Positions 7,599 to 15,318 are shown, numbered from the stretch's first letter. The stretch is 19,419 nucleotides of DNA from Bacteroidales bacterium (GCA_024689285.1 JAILDR010000107.1:1-19419), one strand, 5' to 3'. Made by a program: numbers and translations. The notes: a model not told the origin generated them from the letters alone.

Positions 7599-8702
7599 AT
7601 GGCACGGATGGAAAGAGGATTTTTCGGAAAGATGATAGTTTTCCTGCTGGCAATCTTGGCTGTTGTCGGCTTGGTGGCTATGGCTTTGAGCATCCTGTGC
7701 CCTTATGTCAACCCGAATCGTTTTCCATGGATTACCTATTTTGGCTTGGCTTTTTGGGTGATTTTTATCTTCAACGTCTTGATATTCCTGCTTTTGCTGC
7801 TGCTGTGGTCGCGTAAGGCTTGGATTGCCGTCGTCGCTTTGGCGGTTTCCATCCCGGGATTAAACAAGTCGTTTTCTGTTGGCTCCAAGAATGATTTGCA
7901 GGGCGACCTTAAAGTGATGAGCTATAATGTGCATAATTTCAAGCATATTGAAAGGGGAGTGAGTAAGGAAGATTTTGCCAATCAGGTGATTAATATCGTC
8001 CGCGAGCAGTCGCCCGATGTGCTGTGCTGTCAGGAGTTTGCTGCCTTCAATACGAAAATATCCCGCAACAAGTGTATTGAGGAATTCGGCAGGAATGCGG
8101 GCTTTTCGTATGTCTACTACAATCAGAAACGCAACTATGGGGGCAACGTCATTTTTTCGAAATGGCCTATTGAGAAGGTGTCGGAGGAAACGGGCTTCGG
8201 GCAGGAAAACACTTATGGCGTGATGGTGTCGGTTGATGCGGGCGACAAGGGGGCGTTCTATTTGGCTAACGTGCATCTGCTTTCTTTTATGATTACCGAC
8301 CGTGAGATTGACGGGCTGTTGAACCCGTCTGAACTGGGTGATTCTTTGGACATTCTTGGAATGACGGTGGCGCGGAAGCTGAAATATGCTTATGCGAGAC
8401 GAGCCAACGAGATAGGTACGGTCCTGCAAGCCATGCCTTCGGTAAAGGGACCCGTTATCGTGTGTGGCGACTTTAATGAAACGCCTATGTCGTATGTCTA
8501 TCGCGAGATGCAGAAAGCGGGCTTCATCGATACGTTTACCAAGGTGGGACGTGGCATCAAGCCTACTTATGCCGGCCGGCTGCCTATGCTGCGCATCGAT
8601 TATATCTGGGCGAATGAAAAGGTGACGCCCGTCCGTTTCGACCGCTACCGCCAGAAGGCCTCCGACCATTATCCTGTTATCCTTGAATTTGTAATCAAAT
8701 GA
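7599..8702 (+). CDS. Membrane-anchored endonuclease/exonuclease/phosphatase-fold protein
   Basis: A 367-residue protein. Three hydrophobic segments occupy about residues 11-33, 43-70 and 74-88. A C-terminal EEP domain carries the hallmark residues: MSYNVHNF (Asn110), QEF (Glu146), GDFNETP (Asp291, Asn293), RIDYIW and SDHYPV (Asp356, His357). The family includes DNases, sphingomyelinases and phosphoinositide phosphatases; here the substrate cannot be told. With the domain after three helices it should face one side of the inner membrane, probably the periplasm. It starts 3 nt after the rhomboid gene, and pairing of these two beside mutL appears to be a conserved Bacteroidetes arrangement. Confidence 0.88.
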   Translation: MARMERGFFGKMIVFLLAILAVVGLVAMALSILCPYVNPNRFPWITYFGLAFWVIFIFNVLIFLLLLLLWSRKAWIAVVALAVSIPGLNKSFSVGSKNDLQGDLKVMSYNVHNFKHIERGVSKEDFANQVINIVREQSPDVLCCQEFAAFNTKISRNKCIEEFGRNAGFSYVYYNQKRNYGGNVIFSKWPIEKVSEETGFGQENTYGVMVSVDAGDKGAFYLANVHLLSFMITDREIDGLLNPSELGDSLDILGMTVARKLKYAYARRANEIGTVLQAMPSVKGPVIVCGDFNETPMSYVYREMQKAGFIDTFTKVGRGIKPTYAGRLPMLRIDYIWANEKVTPVRFDRYRQKASDHYPVILEFVIK

Positions 8703-8739
8703 ACAACTGAATAATTAATCAACTAAAATATAAATCGTT

Positions 8740-10122
8740 ATGACTTTAATCAAATCCATTTCCGGTATACGCGGCACCATCGGTGGCCAGCCGGGCGACA
8801 ACTTGACGCCTATTGATATGGTGAAATTCACCGCCGCATTCGTCAAATTTGTTCAACATCGTGGCGTGAAGCGCCCGAGAATCGTGGTGGGCCGTGATGC
8901 CCGCCTCTCCGGATTCCTTGTGAATCAGGTGGTTTGTGGCACGTTGCAAGCCATGGGTGCTGATGTGCTCGACATCGGACTGAGCACTACGCCTACAACC
9001 GAGATTGCCGTCACGGGTTTGAAGGCCGATGCCGGCATTATCCTTACGGCCAGCCATAACCCGGCACAATGGAACGCGCTGAAGCTCCTCAACGAGAAAG
9101 GCGAGTTCATCTCTGCCGCCGAAGGAGCCTGGCTGCTTGACGTGGCCGCCAAAGACGACTTCGACTTTGTCCCGATCGAGGAAATCGGCAGCTACCAGCA
9201 AGTTGACGGCTGGATGGACAAGCATGTTGAGATGGTGTGTCAGCTGCCTTTGGTGAATAAAGAGGTGATTGCCCAGGCCAACTTCAAGGTGGCTGTGGAT
9301 GCAGTCAACTCGACGGGCGGCATCGCCATCCCCAAGATGCTCCGCGCCCTTGGCGTTAAGGACGTCCTGGAACTCAACTGCGAGCCTACGGGCAAGTTTG
9401 CGCACACACCCGAACCATTGGCGCAGAACCTTACGGACATTTGCCGTTATGTCAAAGAACAAGGCTGCGACTTCGGCGTGGTTGTTGACCCCGACGTCGA
9501 CCGTCTCGTCTTCGTCAAGGAAGACGGCGAGCTGTTTGGCGAAGAATACACGTTGGTTTCGGTGGCCGATTTCATCCTGAAACATACGCCAGGCCCAACG
9601 GTAAGCAACCTTTCCTCAACCCGGGCTTTGCGTGACGTGACCCGCAAGCATGGGCAACAATACTTTGCCGCTGCCGTGGGCGAAGTGAACGTGGTGGAGA
9701 AGATGAAGGAAGTGGGGGCTGTTATCGGTGGCGAGGGCAACGGAGGGGTCATCTATCCCGAGCTGCACTATGGCCGCGACGCCCTCGTGGGTACCGCTTT
9801 GTTCCTCACGCAACTGGCCGAGAAGAAAATCAAATGCTCCGAACTGAAGAAAGAATATCCTGCCTACTTCATGTCGAAAAACAAGATACAGCTTACGCCT
9901 ACAACCGACGTTGACGGTATTCTGGCTAAGTTTGCCGAGAAGTTTAAGAACGAACAGGTGACCACCATCGACGGCGTGAAGATTGACTTCGAGGAGGGCT
10001 GGGTGCATCTGCGCAAGTCGAACACCGAGCCTATTATCCGTATCTATTCTGAAGGCAAGAGTGAGGCTGAGGCTGACCGATTGGCCGACATGATTCTTGA
10101 TGAGGCAAGGAAAATGGTGTAA
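8740..10122 (+). CDS. glmM: Phosphoglucosamine mutase (alpha-D-phosphohexomutase family)
   Basis: A 460-residue phosphohexomutase, likely converting glucosamine-6-phosphate to glucosamine-1-phosphate for UDP-GlcNAc and cell-wall synthesis. It shows the four family sites: the phosphoserine loop TASHNP (103-108, Ser105), the metal loop DPDVDR (250-255), the sugar loop GEGNGGVIYP, and the phosphate-binding loop RKSNTEPIIRIY near the C-terminus. The sugar loop is of the GEGNGG type, as in archaeal-like members, rather than the GEQSGH type of E. coli GlmM. The GlmM assignment therefore rests on overall family and on a second, mannose/glucose-type mutase elsewhere in the window. It continues the operon after a 37-nt gap. 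Confidence 0.85.
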   Translation: MTLIKSISGIRGTIGGQPGDNLTPIDMVKFTAAFVKFVQHRGVKRPRIVVGRDARLSGFLVNQVVCGTLQAMGADVLDIGLSTTPTTEIAVTGLKADAGIILTASHNPAQWNALKLLNEKGEFISAAEGAWLLDVAAKDDFDFVPIEEIGSYQQVDGWMDKHVEMVCQLPLVNKEVIAQANFKVAVDAVNSTGGIAIPKMLRALGVKDVLELNCEPTGKFAHTPEPLAQNLTDICRYVKEQGCDFGVVVDPDVDRLVFVKEDGELFGEEYTLVSVADFILKHTPGPTVSNLSSTRALRDVTRKHGQQYFAAAVGEVNVVEKMKEVGAVIGGEGNGGVIYPELHYGRDALVGTALFLTQLAEKKIKCSELKKEYPAYFMSKNKIQLTPTTDVDGILAKFAEKFKNEQVTTIDGVKIDFEEGWVHLRKSNTEPIIRIYSEGKSEAEADRLADMILDEARKMV

Positions 10123-10146
10123 TAGACCGAATTATTCATATAAATA

Positions 10147-10920
10147 ATGTATATGAGAAAACTAAGAATCTTATTATTCGCTCTTTTAGGGGTGATAGGG
10201 CTACAAGGGATGGCTCAAAGCCGAGGTGCTATGTTTCTTGGCGCAACCATGCCTTTGAAAGAATATGCCAAGTTTGACGGCTTCGACAATTTCGCTTTGT
10301 TTAATGCGGGCAATAATGCCGGAGCTGCTGTAGGTTTTAATCTCGGCCTCAAATGGTACTACAACGTGGGCGTTGAGGGACTCGGCGTGATGCTTTCCCT
10401 TGATGGCTTCTACAACGGGCCTAACGCCGACCTGAAACTGGCCTATCGTGAGCAGCAGGGACAGCTGGGCAACCAGATTCTCAGCCATAGTTTTATTTAC
10501 AACGCCACGTCAAGCTTTATTAATGTGCCTGCCATGCTCGGCGTGAACTACATCTATCGCTTCAGCCCCCAATTTGCTATTTTTGCCGAGGCGGGTGCCG
10601 GCGCCAACCTCCGTTTCATCACAGGTTTGGAATCGGTAAGAGATGACGCGGTTTTGTCCATCGATACAAGGACGAGGACTTTTATCAAATACGATAATGT
10701 CTTCAGCTTTGCCTATCAGGCGGGATTTGGTATCGAAATCGCCAAGGTGTTTATGCTGAGCTTCGGCTTTTATGATTTGGGCAATGGCATAGTGAAAGGA
10801 GAGGAGGAACTCAGAGTTACTACGCTCAACGACAATATCACGAACACGACTTGGAATTATAAAACCTATGGCAACGTGCATCCCATCATGTTAGTGGGAC
10901 GTATCGGCTTTAGTTTCTGA
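10147..10920 (+). CDS. Outer-membrane beta-barrel protein
   Basis: A 257-residue protein with an N-terminal signal peptide ending GMAQ at about residue 24. Alternating hydrophobic strands rich in Tyr, Phe and Gly follow (VGFNLGLKWYYNVGVEGLGVMLSL; FAIFAEAGAGANLRF; SFAYQAGFGIEIAK). The C-terminus is VGRIGFSF, a barrel end signature. The size suits an 8-10-strand barrel of the outer-membrane beta-barrel group; no ligand or enzyme motif is visible. Start may be ATG 10147 or, two codons on, ATG 10153; the latter gives a cleaner signal peptide. It is last in the operon, and its last 30 nt overlap the end of the convergent kinase gene. Confidence 0.85.
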   Translation: MYMRKLRILLFALLGVIGLQGMAQSRGAMFLGATMPLKEYAKFDGFDNFALFNAGNNAGAAVGFNLGLKWYYNVGVEGLGVMLSLDGFYNGPNADLKLAYREQQGQLGNQILSHSFIYNATSSFINVPAMLGVNYIYRFSPQFAIFAEAGAGANLRFITGLESVRDDAVLSIDTRTRTFIKYDNVFSFAYQAGFGIEIAKVFMLSFGFYDLGNGIVKGEEELRVTTLNDNITNTTWNYKTYGNVHPIMLVGRIGFSF

Positions 10921-11808
10921 CAGGCTTATGCCCGAAGCGTCGGGGTTGACGGGTGCTTCGCTTTCTATGTTCAGTTGGGCCATCCTGAGCCCAACCATCA
11001 GCGCATGGGCTCCATGACATCCTACAGTATGGGCGTGGACAACACCAGCCAGGAAAGCGTCGCCTGATCCGGTCACGTTGACGACTTTGGCAGACAGGGC
11101 AGGGAGGTGGACGACTTCCGTACCGCAACCATAAACGGCACCTTCCGAGCCTAAGGTGATGAAAACCTCTTGTATTCCGCTGAGGTTGAGTTGTTTGGCA
11201 GCCTCGCTAACCTCGCGGGTGCCTGTAAGGGCGAGTGCTTCCGCTTGGTTGCATTTCAAGGCAAAAAATGTCTTTTTCCTTGAATCTTTCAAGGCTGCGG
11301 CGATGCGTTGGGCGCGTTTGGGTGAGACGGCATCTATATAAAGCGGTACTTCGCTATGGTCGATGAGACAGGTGAGGGCTTCGGCGCTCAAAAGCGTGTT
11401 GGCGACAACCCTTTCAGAACGGTTGATGTCGTCAATTTTACTTTTTATCCAGTTGAAGTCCATGCGACCGTTCAGTTCAATATCAGACAAGGCTGATTGC
11501 ATATTGCCTGTGTCGTCGTTGAAACTGAGAAAAACAGGGCTCTTTGCATTCTTGAATTGGGTTGACAACGACAAGTCCATGCCGAGTTTTGTGCAGTCGT
11601 CCATCAAGCCTTTGGCGAAATCGTCGTCGCCAAAGACCGTCATCAGCTTGACCTTGTGGCCCAAAAGGCAAAGATTGTGTGCGATATTGCGGGCTACGCC
11701 TCCATGATGGAAATGGATATTGGCGGGAACACAACCGCCTTGAATGTCGGCACTATGCCGCTTGACTGAAATGTCGATGTTGGCTTCTCCTATGACCGTT
11801 ATGCTCAT
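10891..11808 (-). CDS. psuK: PfkB-family sugar kinase, probable pseudouridine kinase
   Basis: A 305-residue ribokinase-fold enzyme. GGVARNIAHNL (36-46) closely matches the substrate loop of pseudouridine kinase, and NVTGSGDAFLAG (244-255) is the ATP/anion-hole motif with catalytic Asp250. E. coli PsuK has the same GGVxRNIAxNL and NVTGxGDA pattern and a similar length. It would phosphorylate pseudouridine to pseudouridine-5'-phosphate, normally cleaved next by PsuG. No psuG lies in this window, so the specific substrate is inferred and a related nucleoside is possible. A TATTTTTG promoter element lies just upstream. Its 3' end overlaps the convergent barrel gene by 30 nt. Confidence 0.8.
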   Translation of the reverse strand: MSITVIGEANIDISVKRHSADIQGGCVPANIHFHHGGVARNIAHNLCLLGHKVKLMTVFGDDDFAKGLMDDCTKLGMDLSLSTQFKNAKSPVFLSFNDDTGNMQSALSDIELNGRMDFNWIKSKIDDINRSERVVANTLLSAEALTCLIDHSEVPLYIDAVSPKRAQRIAAALKDSRKKTFFALKCNQAEALALTGTREVSEAAKQLNLSGIQEVFITLGSEGAVYGCGTEVVHLPALSAKVVNVTGSGDAFLAGVVHAHTVGCHGAHALMVGLRMAQLNIESEAPVNPDASGISLSETKADTSH

Positions 11809-11826
11809 TTTGCTTCAAATTGTGGC

Positions 11827-11834
11827 CAAAAATA
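11827..11834 (-). promoter_or_regulatory. -7 element for psuK
   Basis: The complement reads TATTTTTG, a match to TAnnTTTG, 19 bp before the psuK ATG. I see no TTG at the expected -33 spacing. It is part of a divergent promoter pair with the + strand promoter at 11854-11883. Confidence 0.5.
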
Positions 11835-11853
11835 AGAAACTTTTACGTTTATT

Positions 11854-11883
11854 TTGAACTCTCGTTTTGTTTTTGTTACTTTG
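11854..11883 (+). promoter_or_regulatory. Promoter of the small basic protein gene
   Basis: TTG at 11854-11856 is followed after 19 nt by TTACTTTG at 11876-11883, a one-base departure from TAnnTTTG. The start of transcription would be near 11889, leaving a leader of about 15 nt. This supports ATG 11904 and excludes the in-frame TTG at 11820, which lies upstream of the promoter. Confidence 0.65.
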
Positions 11884-11903
11884 CCGTTTCAAATCAATGG
11901 GTT

Positions 11904-12134
11904 ATGGGACAAAACAAGAAAAAAAAGCGTCGCAGCTGCAAGTACCACACCATCACATTCAAGCTTTCCGACGGACAATACCGCTCGTTGCGTAATTATT
12001 GCAAGGCACGTAAAACTACACCCATCAAGTTGATAAAGAGAAATATAGGACGGTTTATCACCAATTATGAGTACGAAATCCCCAAAGATTTGTATCTCAC
12101 AGAAAACCAATTGGACTTGTTTGAATTAGGCTGA
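11904..12134 (+). CDS. Small basic RHH-like protein with C-terminal sliding-clamp motif
   Basis: A 76-residue protein. The N-terminus is very basic (GQNKKKKRRSCK). It is followed by a beta strand (YHTITFKLS, 14-22) and two helices (DGQYRSLRNYCKARKTT, 23-39; PIKLIKRNIGRFI, 40-52), the arrangement of a ribbon-helix-helix DNA-binding fold. The C-terminus contains QLDLF (69-73), which fits the QL(S/D)LF consensus for binding the bacterial DNA polymerase beta clamp. The reading is that it binds DNA and may dock on the clamp; this is inference. Similar small KKKRR-type proteins occur, as I recall, in other Bacteroidales. It is monocistronic and convergent with recR, 52 nt apart. Confidence 0.75.
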   Translation: MGQNKKKKRRSCKYHTITFKLSDGQYRSLRNYCKARKTTPIKLIKRNIGRFITNYEYEIPKDLYLTENQLDLFELG

Positions 12135-12186
12135 CGCGATGTGTTTTGCTTTATTGCGGTGAGGTTAGGAGCAGCTGCCTGAATCA

Positions 12187-12798
12187 TTACTTTTGCGAAA
12201 AAGGCACGCGGTTCTGTATCGACCGTCCTAAGGTGACCTCGTCGACAAACTCTAAAGCGTCGCCTACGGCTATGCCTTTTGAAATTACAGAAAGCTTGCC
12301 CTCAAAATCCTTCAGCTGTCTGAAGATATAGAAATTGGTGGTGTCGCCTTCAATAGTGGCGGGCAAAGCCAGGATAATCTCCTTAATGTCTTCTTTTTGT
12401 GTGCGTTGAACGAGTTCGGCAATCTTCAAATCATTAGGTGAAATGCCTTCGATGGGACTGATGACGCCGCCTAACACATGATAGAGCCCATTGAAAGAGG
12501 CCGTCCTCTCGATGGCCAAAACATCGCGCATGTCGGCTACTACGCAGAGGGTGTTCTCGTCGCGGCGTGGATTGCTGCAAATGGAACACACGCGGGTGTC
12601 GCTGATGTTGTAGCAACGCTCACAAAGCATGATGTTGTGCTTCATTTTTAGCAGCGAATCAGCAAGTTGCTCGGTCTCCAAAGTGTCTTCGGCAAGCAAG
12701 TGCAAAGCGAGGCGCAAAGCGGTCTTTTTGCCGATGCCTGGTAGCTTGGAGAGCGATTCCACAGCATTTTCCAATAATATAGAGGAGTATTCTGCCAT
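12187..12798 (-). CDS. recR: Recombination mediator protein RecR
   Basis: A 203-residue RecR, the usual length. It works with RecO and RecF to load RecA on SSB-coated gaps. A helix-hairpin-helix lies at about 17-35 (LSKLPGIGKKTALRLA). The zinc finger has Cys59, Cys62, Cys71 and Cys74. The Toprim domain follows (DVLAIERT, YHVLGGVISPIEGISP), and the C-terminal Walker-B-like region reads FVDEVTLGRSI. Where E. coli RecR has VVE at the start of the Toprim domain, this one reads VVA (Ala88). ATG 12798 gives the standard N-terminus. It shares a compact divergent promoter with the MORN-like gene. Confidence 0.96.
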   Translation of the reverse strand: MAEYSSILLENAVESLSKLPGIGKKTALRLALHLLAEDTLETEQLADSLLKMKHNIMLCERCYNISDTRVCSICSNPRRDENTLCVVADMRDVLAIERTASFNGLYHVLGGVISPIEGISPNDLKIAELVQRTQKEDIKEIILALPATIEGDTTNFYIFRQLKDFEGKLSVISKGIAVGDALEFVDEVTLGRSIQNRVPFSQK

Positions 12799-12806
12799 AC
12801 AATATC

Positions 12807-12842
12807 GGCTGCAAATTTACGTTTTTTCCTATATTTGCAGCC
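12807..12842. promoter_or_regulatory. Back-to-back promoters within an inverted repeat
   Basis: Perfect 10-bp inverted arms, GGCTGCAAAT (12807-12816) and ATTTGCAGCC (12833-12842), are separated by 16 bp. Each overlaps a -7 element: TAAATTTG on the - strand (complement of 12812-12819) for recR, and TATATTTG on the + strand (12830-12837) for the MORN-like gene. Neither has a clear TTG at -33. The elements lie about 10 bp apart, so the two polymerase sites must overlap. Confidence 0.6.
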
Positions 12843-12856
12843 TAAAATCTATTGTT

Positions 12857-13522
12857 ATGAAGAGATTCTTTTTTCTTGCTATGGTCGTGTTGATGTCGCT
12901 GTCGGTTGTGGGTCAGGACATGAACCGCACGGATGCCAAAGGCCGTCGACAGGGCGCATGGACGGATTTTTATCCTAATGGACAGAAACGCTACGAGGGC
13001 CAGTTTAAGAACGATAAATGTAAAGGTACGTTCTGTTATTATGATGAACAAGGCAACTTGCAGGCTACCAATGAGTTCGATAAGTCGGGTGAGAAATGCC
13101 TGAACAAGACTTACGCTCCCAATGGCCGCGTGATTGCTACCGGATATTACGTCAACCAAAAGAAGGAAGGCGAATGGAAATATTTTGACAGGAATTCAGG
13201 TCAATTACTGCTGTTAGAAGACAACAAGAGGGGCAAGGTGCATGGTTGGTCAAAGCTATATAACCCCAGCAACGGCAAGCTTGCAGAGGAGACGCAATTT
13301 GTTGATGGTCAGCCGGAAGGGGTGTGCCGTAAATATTCTGATACGGGTGTCTTGCAAATGGAATGCCAATATCGTCAGGGGCAGCTGAACGGCCCCTGCA
13401 AGACCTATTTCCCCAATACCGCCTTGAAGGAGGAAGGACAATATGTAAACGGCAGGAAGTCGGGCGAATGGAAAACCTATAATGAAGACGGAGACCTGCT
13501 GGTTACCGAGACGTTTGAATAA
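12857..13522 (+). CDS. Exported MORN/YwqK-like repeat protein
   Basis: A 221-residue protein. A signal peptide occupies about residues 1-20 (MKRFFFLAMVVLMSLSVVGQ). The rest is a series of repeats of about 22 residues built on G-x-W-x-x-(Y/F)-x-x-N-G-x-x-x-x-x-x-x-(Y/F)-x-x-(G/D)-x-x-x-G, for example GAWTDFYPNGQKRYEGQF and GEWKTYNEDGDLLVTETF. These are MORN-variant repeats as in YwqK-family proteins, often labelled antitoxins without evidence; they usually form elongated beta structures. A role at the envelope is likely but unspecified. ATG 12857 is chosen because a longer in-frame extension runs through recR and its promoter, and the signal peptide starts here. Confidence 0.85.
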   Translation: MKRFFFLAMVVLMSLSVVGQDMNRTDAKGRRQGAWTDFYPNGQKRYEGQFKNDKCKGTFCYYDEQGNLQATNEFDKSGEKCLNKTYAPNGRVIATGYYVNQKKEGEWKYFDRNSGQLLLLEDNKRGKVHGWSKLYNPSNGKLAEETQFVDGQPEGVCRKYSDTGVLQMECQYRQGQLNGPCKTYFPNTALKEEGQYVNGRKSGEWKTYNEDGDLLVTETFE

Positions 13523-13525
13523 GCC

Positions 13526-13936
13526 TTATTGGCATTTGCGCAGGTAGTCTTCCAGGTTCGGACGGCCGTATTGGTCAGCTAACTTATAGTATTCACAAGC
13601 CTTTTCTTCGTCGTTGAGGATGAAGTAGGCTTTGCCGATGTTGAAGTAGGCATCGGCATAGTCGGGCTTCAGCTCGATGGCTTTTTCATAGTCGAGGATG
13701 GCTTCCTTGTATTTCTTCGCGTTGGTTTTGGCGCAGCCACGCAGGTAATAGGCTTCGTAATTGTTTTTGTCGTGCTTGACGGCCTTGTCGAAGGCTTCTA
13801 TGGCTTCGGCATATTTCCCGTAGTTCATCATCAACTTGTTGCCTTCGTCCATGTAATAGCGCGATTTGGCTGGGTCTTGGCATGAGTATAAACTCATGAA
13901 GAAGAGGGTGATAAGTAAGAAAGTCAGTCTTTTCAT
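13526..13936 (-). CDS. TPR-repeat lipoprotein
   Basis: A 136-residue lipoprotein. The signal peptide MKRLTFLLITLFFMSLYSC has its lipidation Cys at residue 19. Three tetratricopeptide repeats follow, with typical small and aromatic positions (GKYAEAIEAFDKAVKHDKN; KKYKEAILDYEKAIELKPD; DEEKACEYYKLADQYG). TPRs mediate protein contacts, so this is probably an envelope scaffold protein. It converges on the MORN-like gene with only 3 nt between stops. ATG 13936 is preferred over an in-frame TTG at 13954, which sits inside the promoter. Confidence 0.85.
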   Translation of the reverse strand: MKRLTFLLITLFFMSLYSCQDPAKSRYYMDEGNKLMMNYGKYAEAIEAFDKAVKHDKNNYEAYYLRGCAKTNAKKYKEAILDYEKAIELKPDYADAYFNIGKAYFILNDEEKACEYYKLADQYGRPNLEDYLRKCQ

Positions 13937-13951
13937 TGGTTCAATTTTTTG

Positions 13952-13982
13952 CAAAGGTAGTCATTTTTTTTCTCTTATGCAA
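13952..13982 (-). promoter_or_regulatory. Promoter of the TPR lipoprotein
   Basis: On the - strand, TTG (complement of 13980-13982) is followed after 20 nt by TACCTTTG (complement of 13952-13959). It overlaps the 3' end of the upstream mutase gene and predicts a leader of about 10 nt. Confidence 0.7.
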
Positions 13983-15318
13983 GTGCATTTACGATGCCGG
14001 TCACGTTGTTTATGATTTCCTTTAGCTTGCTTTCGCTTTTGGCCTCGCAGAGGAAACGCAGGTAAGGTTCGGTGTTCGACGGGCGTATGTTAAGCCACCA
14101 GTCGGCGTAATCAAGACGGTAGCCGTCGAAGTCGAGGAAACGCTCTGGCTTTTCAATTTGCAGGAAATGGTCGCGGACGGCATCCATAGCCTCTTGCTTG
14201 CGCTCGATCTTGAAGTTGATTTCACCCGAGTTGCTGTAGGGCGTAATATCGTCGAAGATCTGGCTCATGGTCTTTCCTTCTTTCTTGCGTTCGGCCAACA
14301 GCCGCAGCACGATGGAAGCTGCTAACAGGGCCGAGTCGGAATAGTAAAAGTCGCGGAAATAATAGTGTCCGGCCAATTCGCCACCATAGCAACCGTCCAA
14401 TTCGCGCAGTTTGAGGGCGGCGTAGGCTCGTCCCACGCGCCAGGTTTCCACTTTGGCTTGATAGCGGTTGAGGTATTCCTGGATGGCGCGTGAACTACGG
14501 ATGTCTTGCAACACGATGCCTTTCTGTTTTTGCTCCCCGAGGAAGAAGTCGCCCAAAAAAGCGATGATGAGGTCGGGGGAGATGAAACGTCCTTTTTCGT
14601 CGATGAAGGTGATGCGGTCGGCATCTCCGTCGAAGAGCAGGCCGATATCGCATTTTTCCTTCAGCACCAACGCCTTGATTTGCTCTTGTGCATGGGCTTC
14701 CAAAGGGTTGGGCTCGTGGCTCGGGAAATTCCCGTCAAGGGTGTCGTTGATATAGTGGGCCTTGCCGATGAGTTCGTGGACGAAGATGGACGACATGCCG
14801 TTGCTGCAATCCACGGCGATGTTGAGGTTGCTTAAGTCGCCGACAAACTGTTGCTGGAAAGCAAGATAGTCAGCATAGACATTCCGCTCGCGGATTTGGC
14901 CTTTTTTCTCGCAAGGAGTGGTGGGCGCGTTGCTTTCCACCAGGGCTTCCAGTCTGTTTAAGCCTGTGTCGTAACCTACCGGCAGGGCGTTGACGGCTGA
15001 AATCTTCAATCCGTTATGGTTCTTGGGGTTGTGTGAAGCGGTAATTTGTACCGATGCGTTATAGCCGTATTTGGCTGTGGACCAATATACTAATGGAGTG
15101 GTGGAGAGGCCGATGCTGTCAACATTCTTGCCACGGTCGGTGAGGCCTCGGGTGAGCGCTCCAAACATCAAGTCTGACGACAGCCTCATGTCGCGTCCTA
15201 CGAGGAAGGTGTCGGCAACGAGGATGTCGGGCAAAAAGTAACCTATGCGGTAGGCGATGTCGGCATTAAGGTCGATACCCCATTCGCCGCGGATGTCGTA
15301 GGCTTTGAAAGCTTTCAT
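13975..15318 (-). CDS. manB: Phosphomannomutase/phosphoglucomutase
   Basis: A 447-residue alpha-D-phosphohexomutase interconverting hexose-6-phosphate and hexose-1-phosphate, probably mannose or glucose, for glycan and nucleotide-sugar synthesis. The sites are FKAYDIRG (4-11), the phosphoserine loop TASHNP (93-98, Ser95), the metal loop DGDADR (230-235), the sugar loop GGELAGHYYF (312-321) and RPSNTEPYLRF near the C-terminus. The sugar loop resembles the GEMSGH type of AlgC/ManB enzymes, unlike the GEGNGG loop of the glmM-like enzyme in this window. The two mutases thus look functionally distinct. The symbol is by analogy; pgm-type activity is equally possible. Confidence 0.87.
   Translation of the reverse strand: MKAFKAYDIRGEWGIDLNADIAYRIGYFLPDILVADTFLVGRDMRLSSDLMFGALTRGLTDRGKNVDSIGLSTTPLVYWSTAKYGYNASVQITASHNPKNHNGLKISAVNALPVGYDTGLNRLEALVESNAPTTPCEKKGQIRERNVYADYLAFQQQFVGDLSNLNIAVDCSNGMSSIFVHELIGKAHYINDTLDGNFPSHEPNPLEAHAQEQIKALVLKEKCDIGLLFDGDADRITFIDEKGRFISPDLIIAFLGDFFLGEQKQKGIVLQDIRSSRAIQEYLNRYQAKVETWRVGRAYAALKLRELDGCYGGELAGHYYFRDFYYSDSALLAASIVLRLLAERKKEGKTMSQIFDDITPYSNSGEINFKIERKQEAMDAVRDHFLQIEKPERFLDFDGYRLDYADWWLNIRPSNTEPYLRFLCEAKSESKLKEIINNVTGIVNALA

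Noticed and set aside
11820..11903. Upstream TTG start for the small basic protein
   Set aside because: It precedes the promoter at 11854-11883, and the basic N-terminus starts naturally at ATG 11904.
12629..12856. N-terminal extension of the MORN-like protein through recR
   Set aside because: It is antisense to recR, crosses the shared promoter and would bury the signal peptide.
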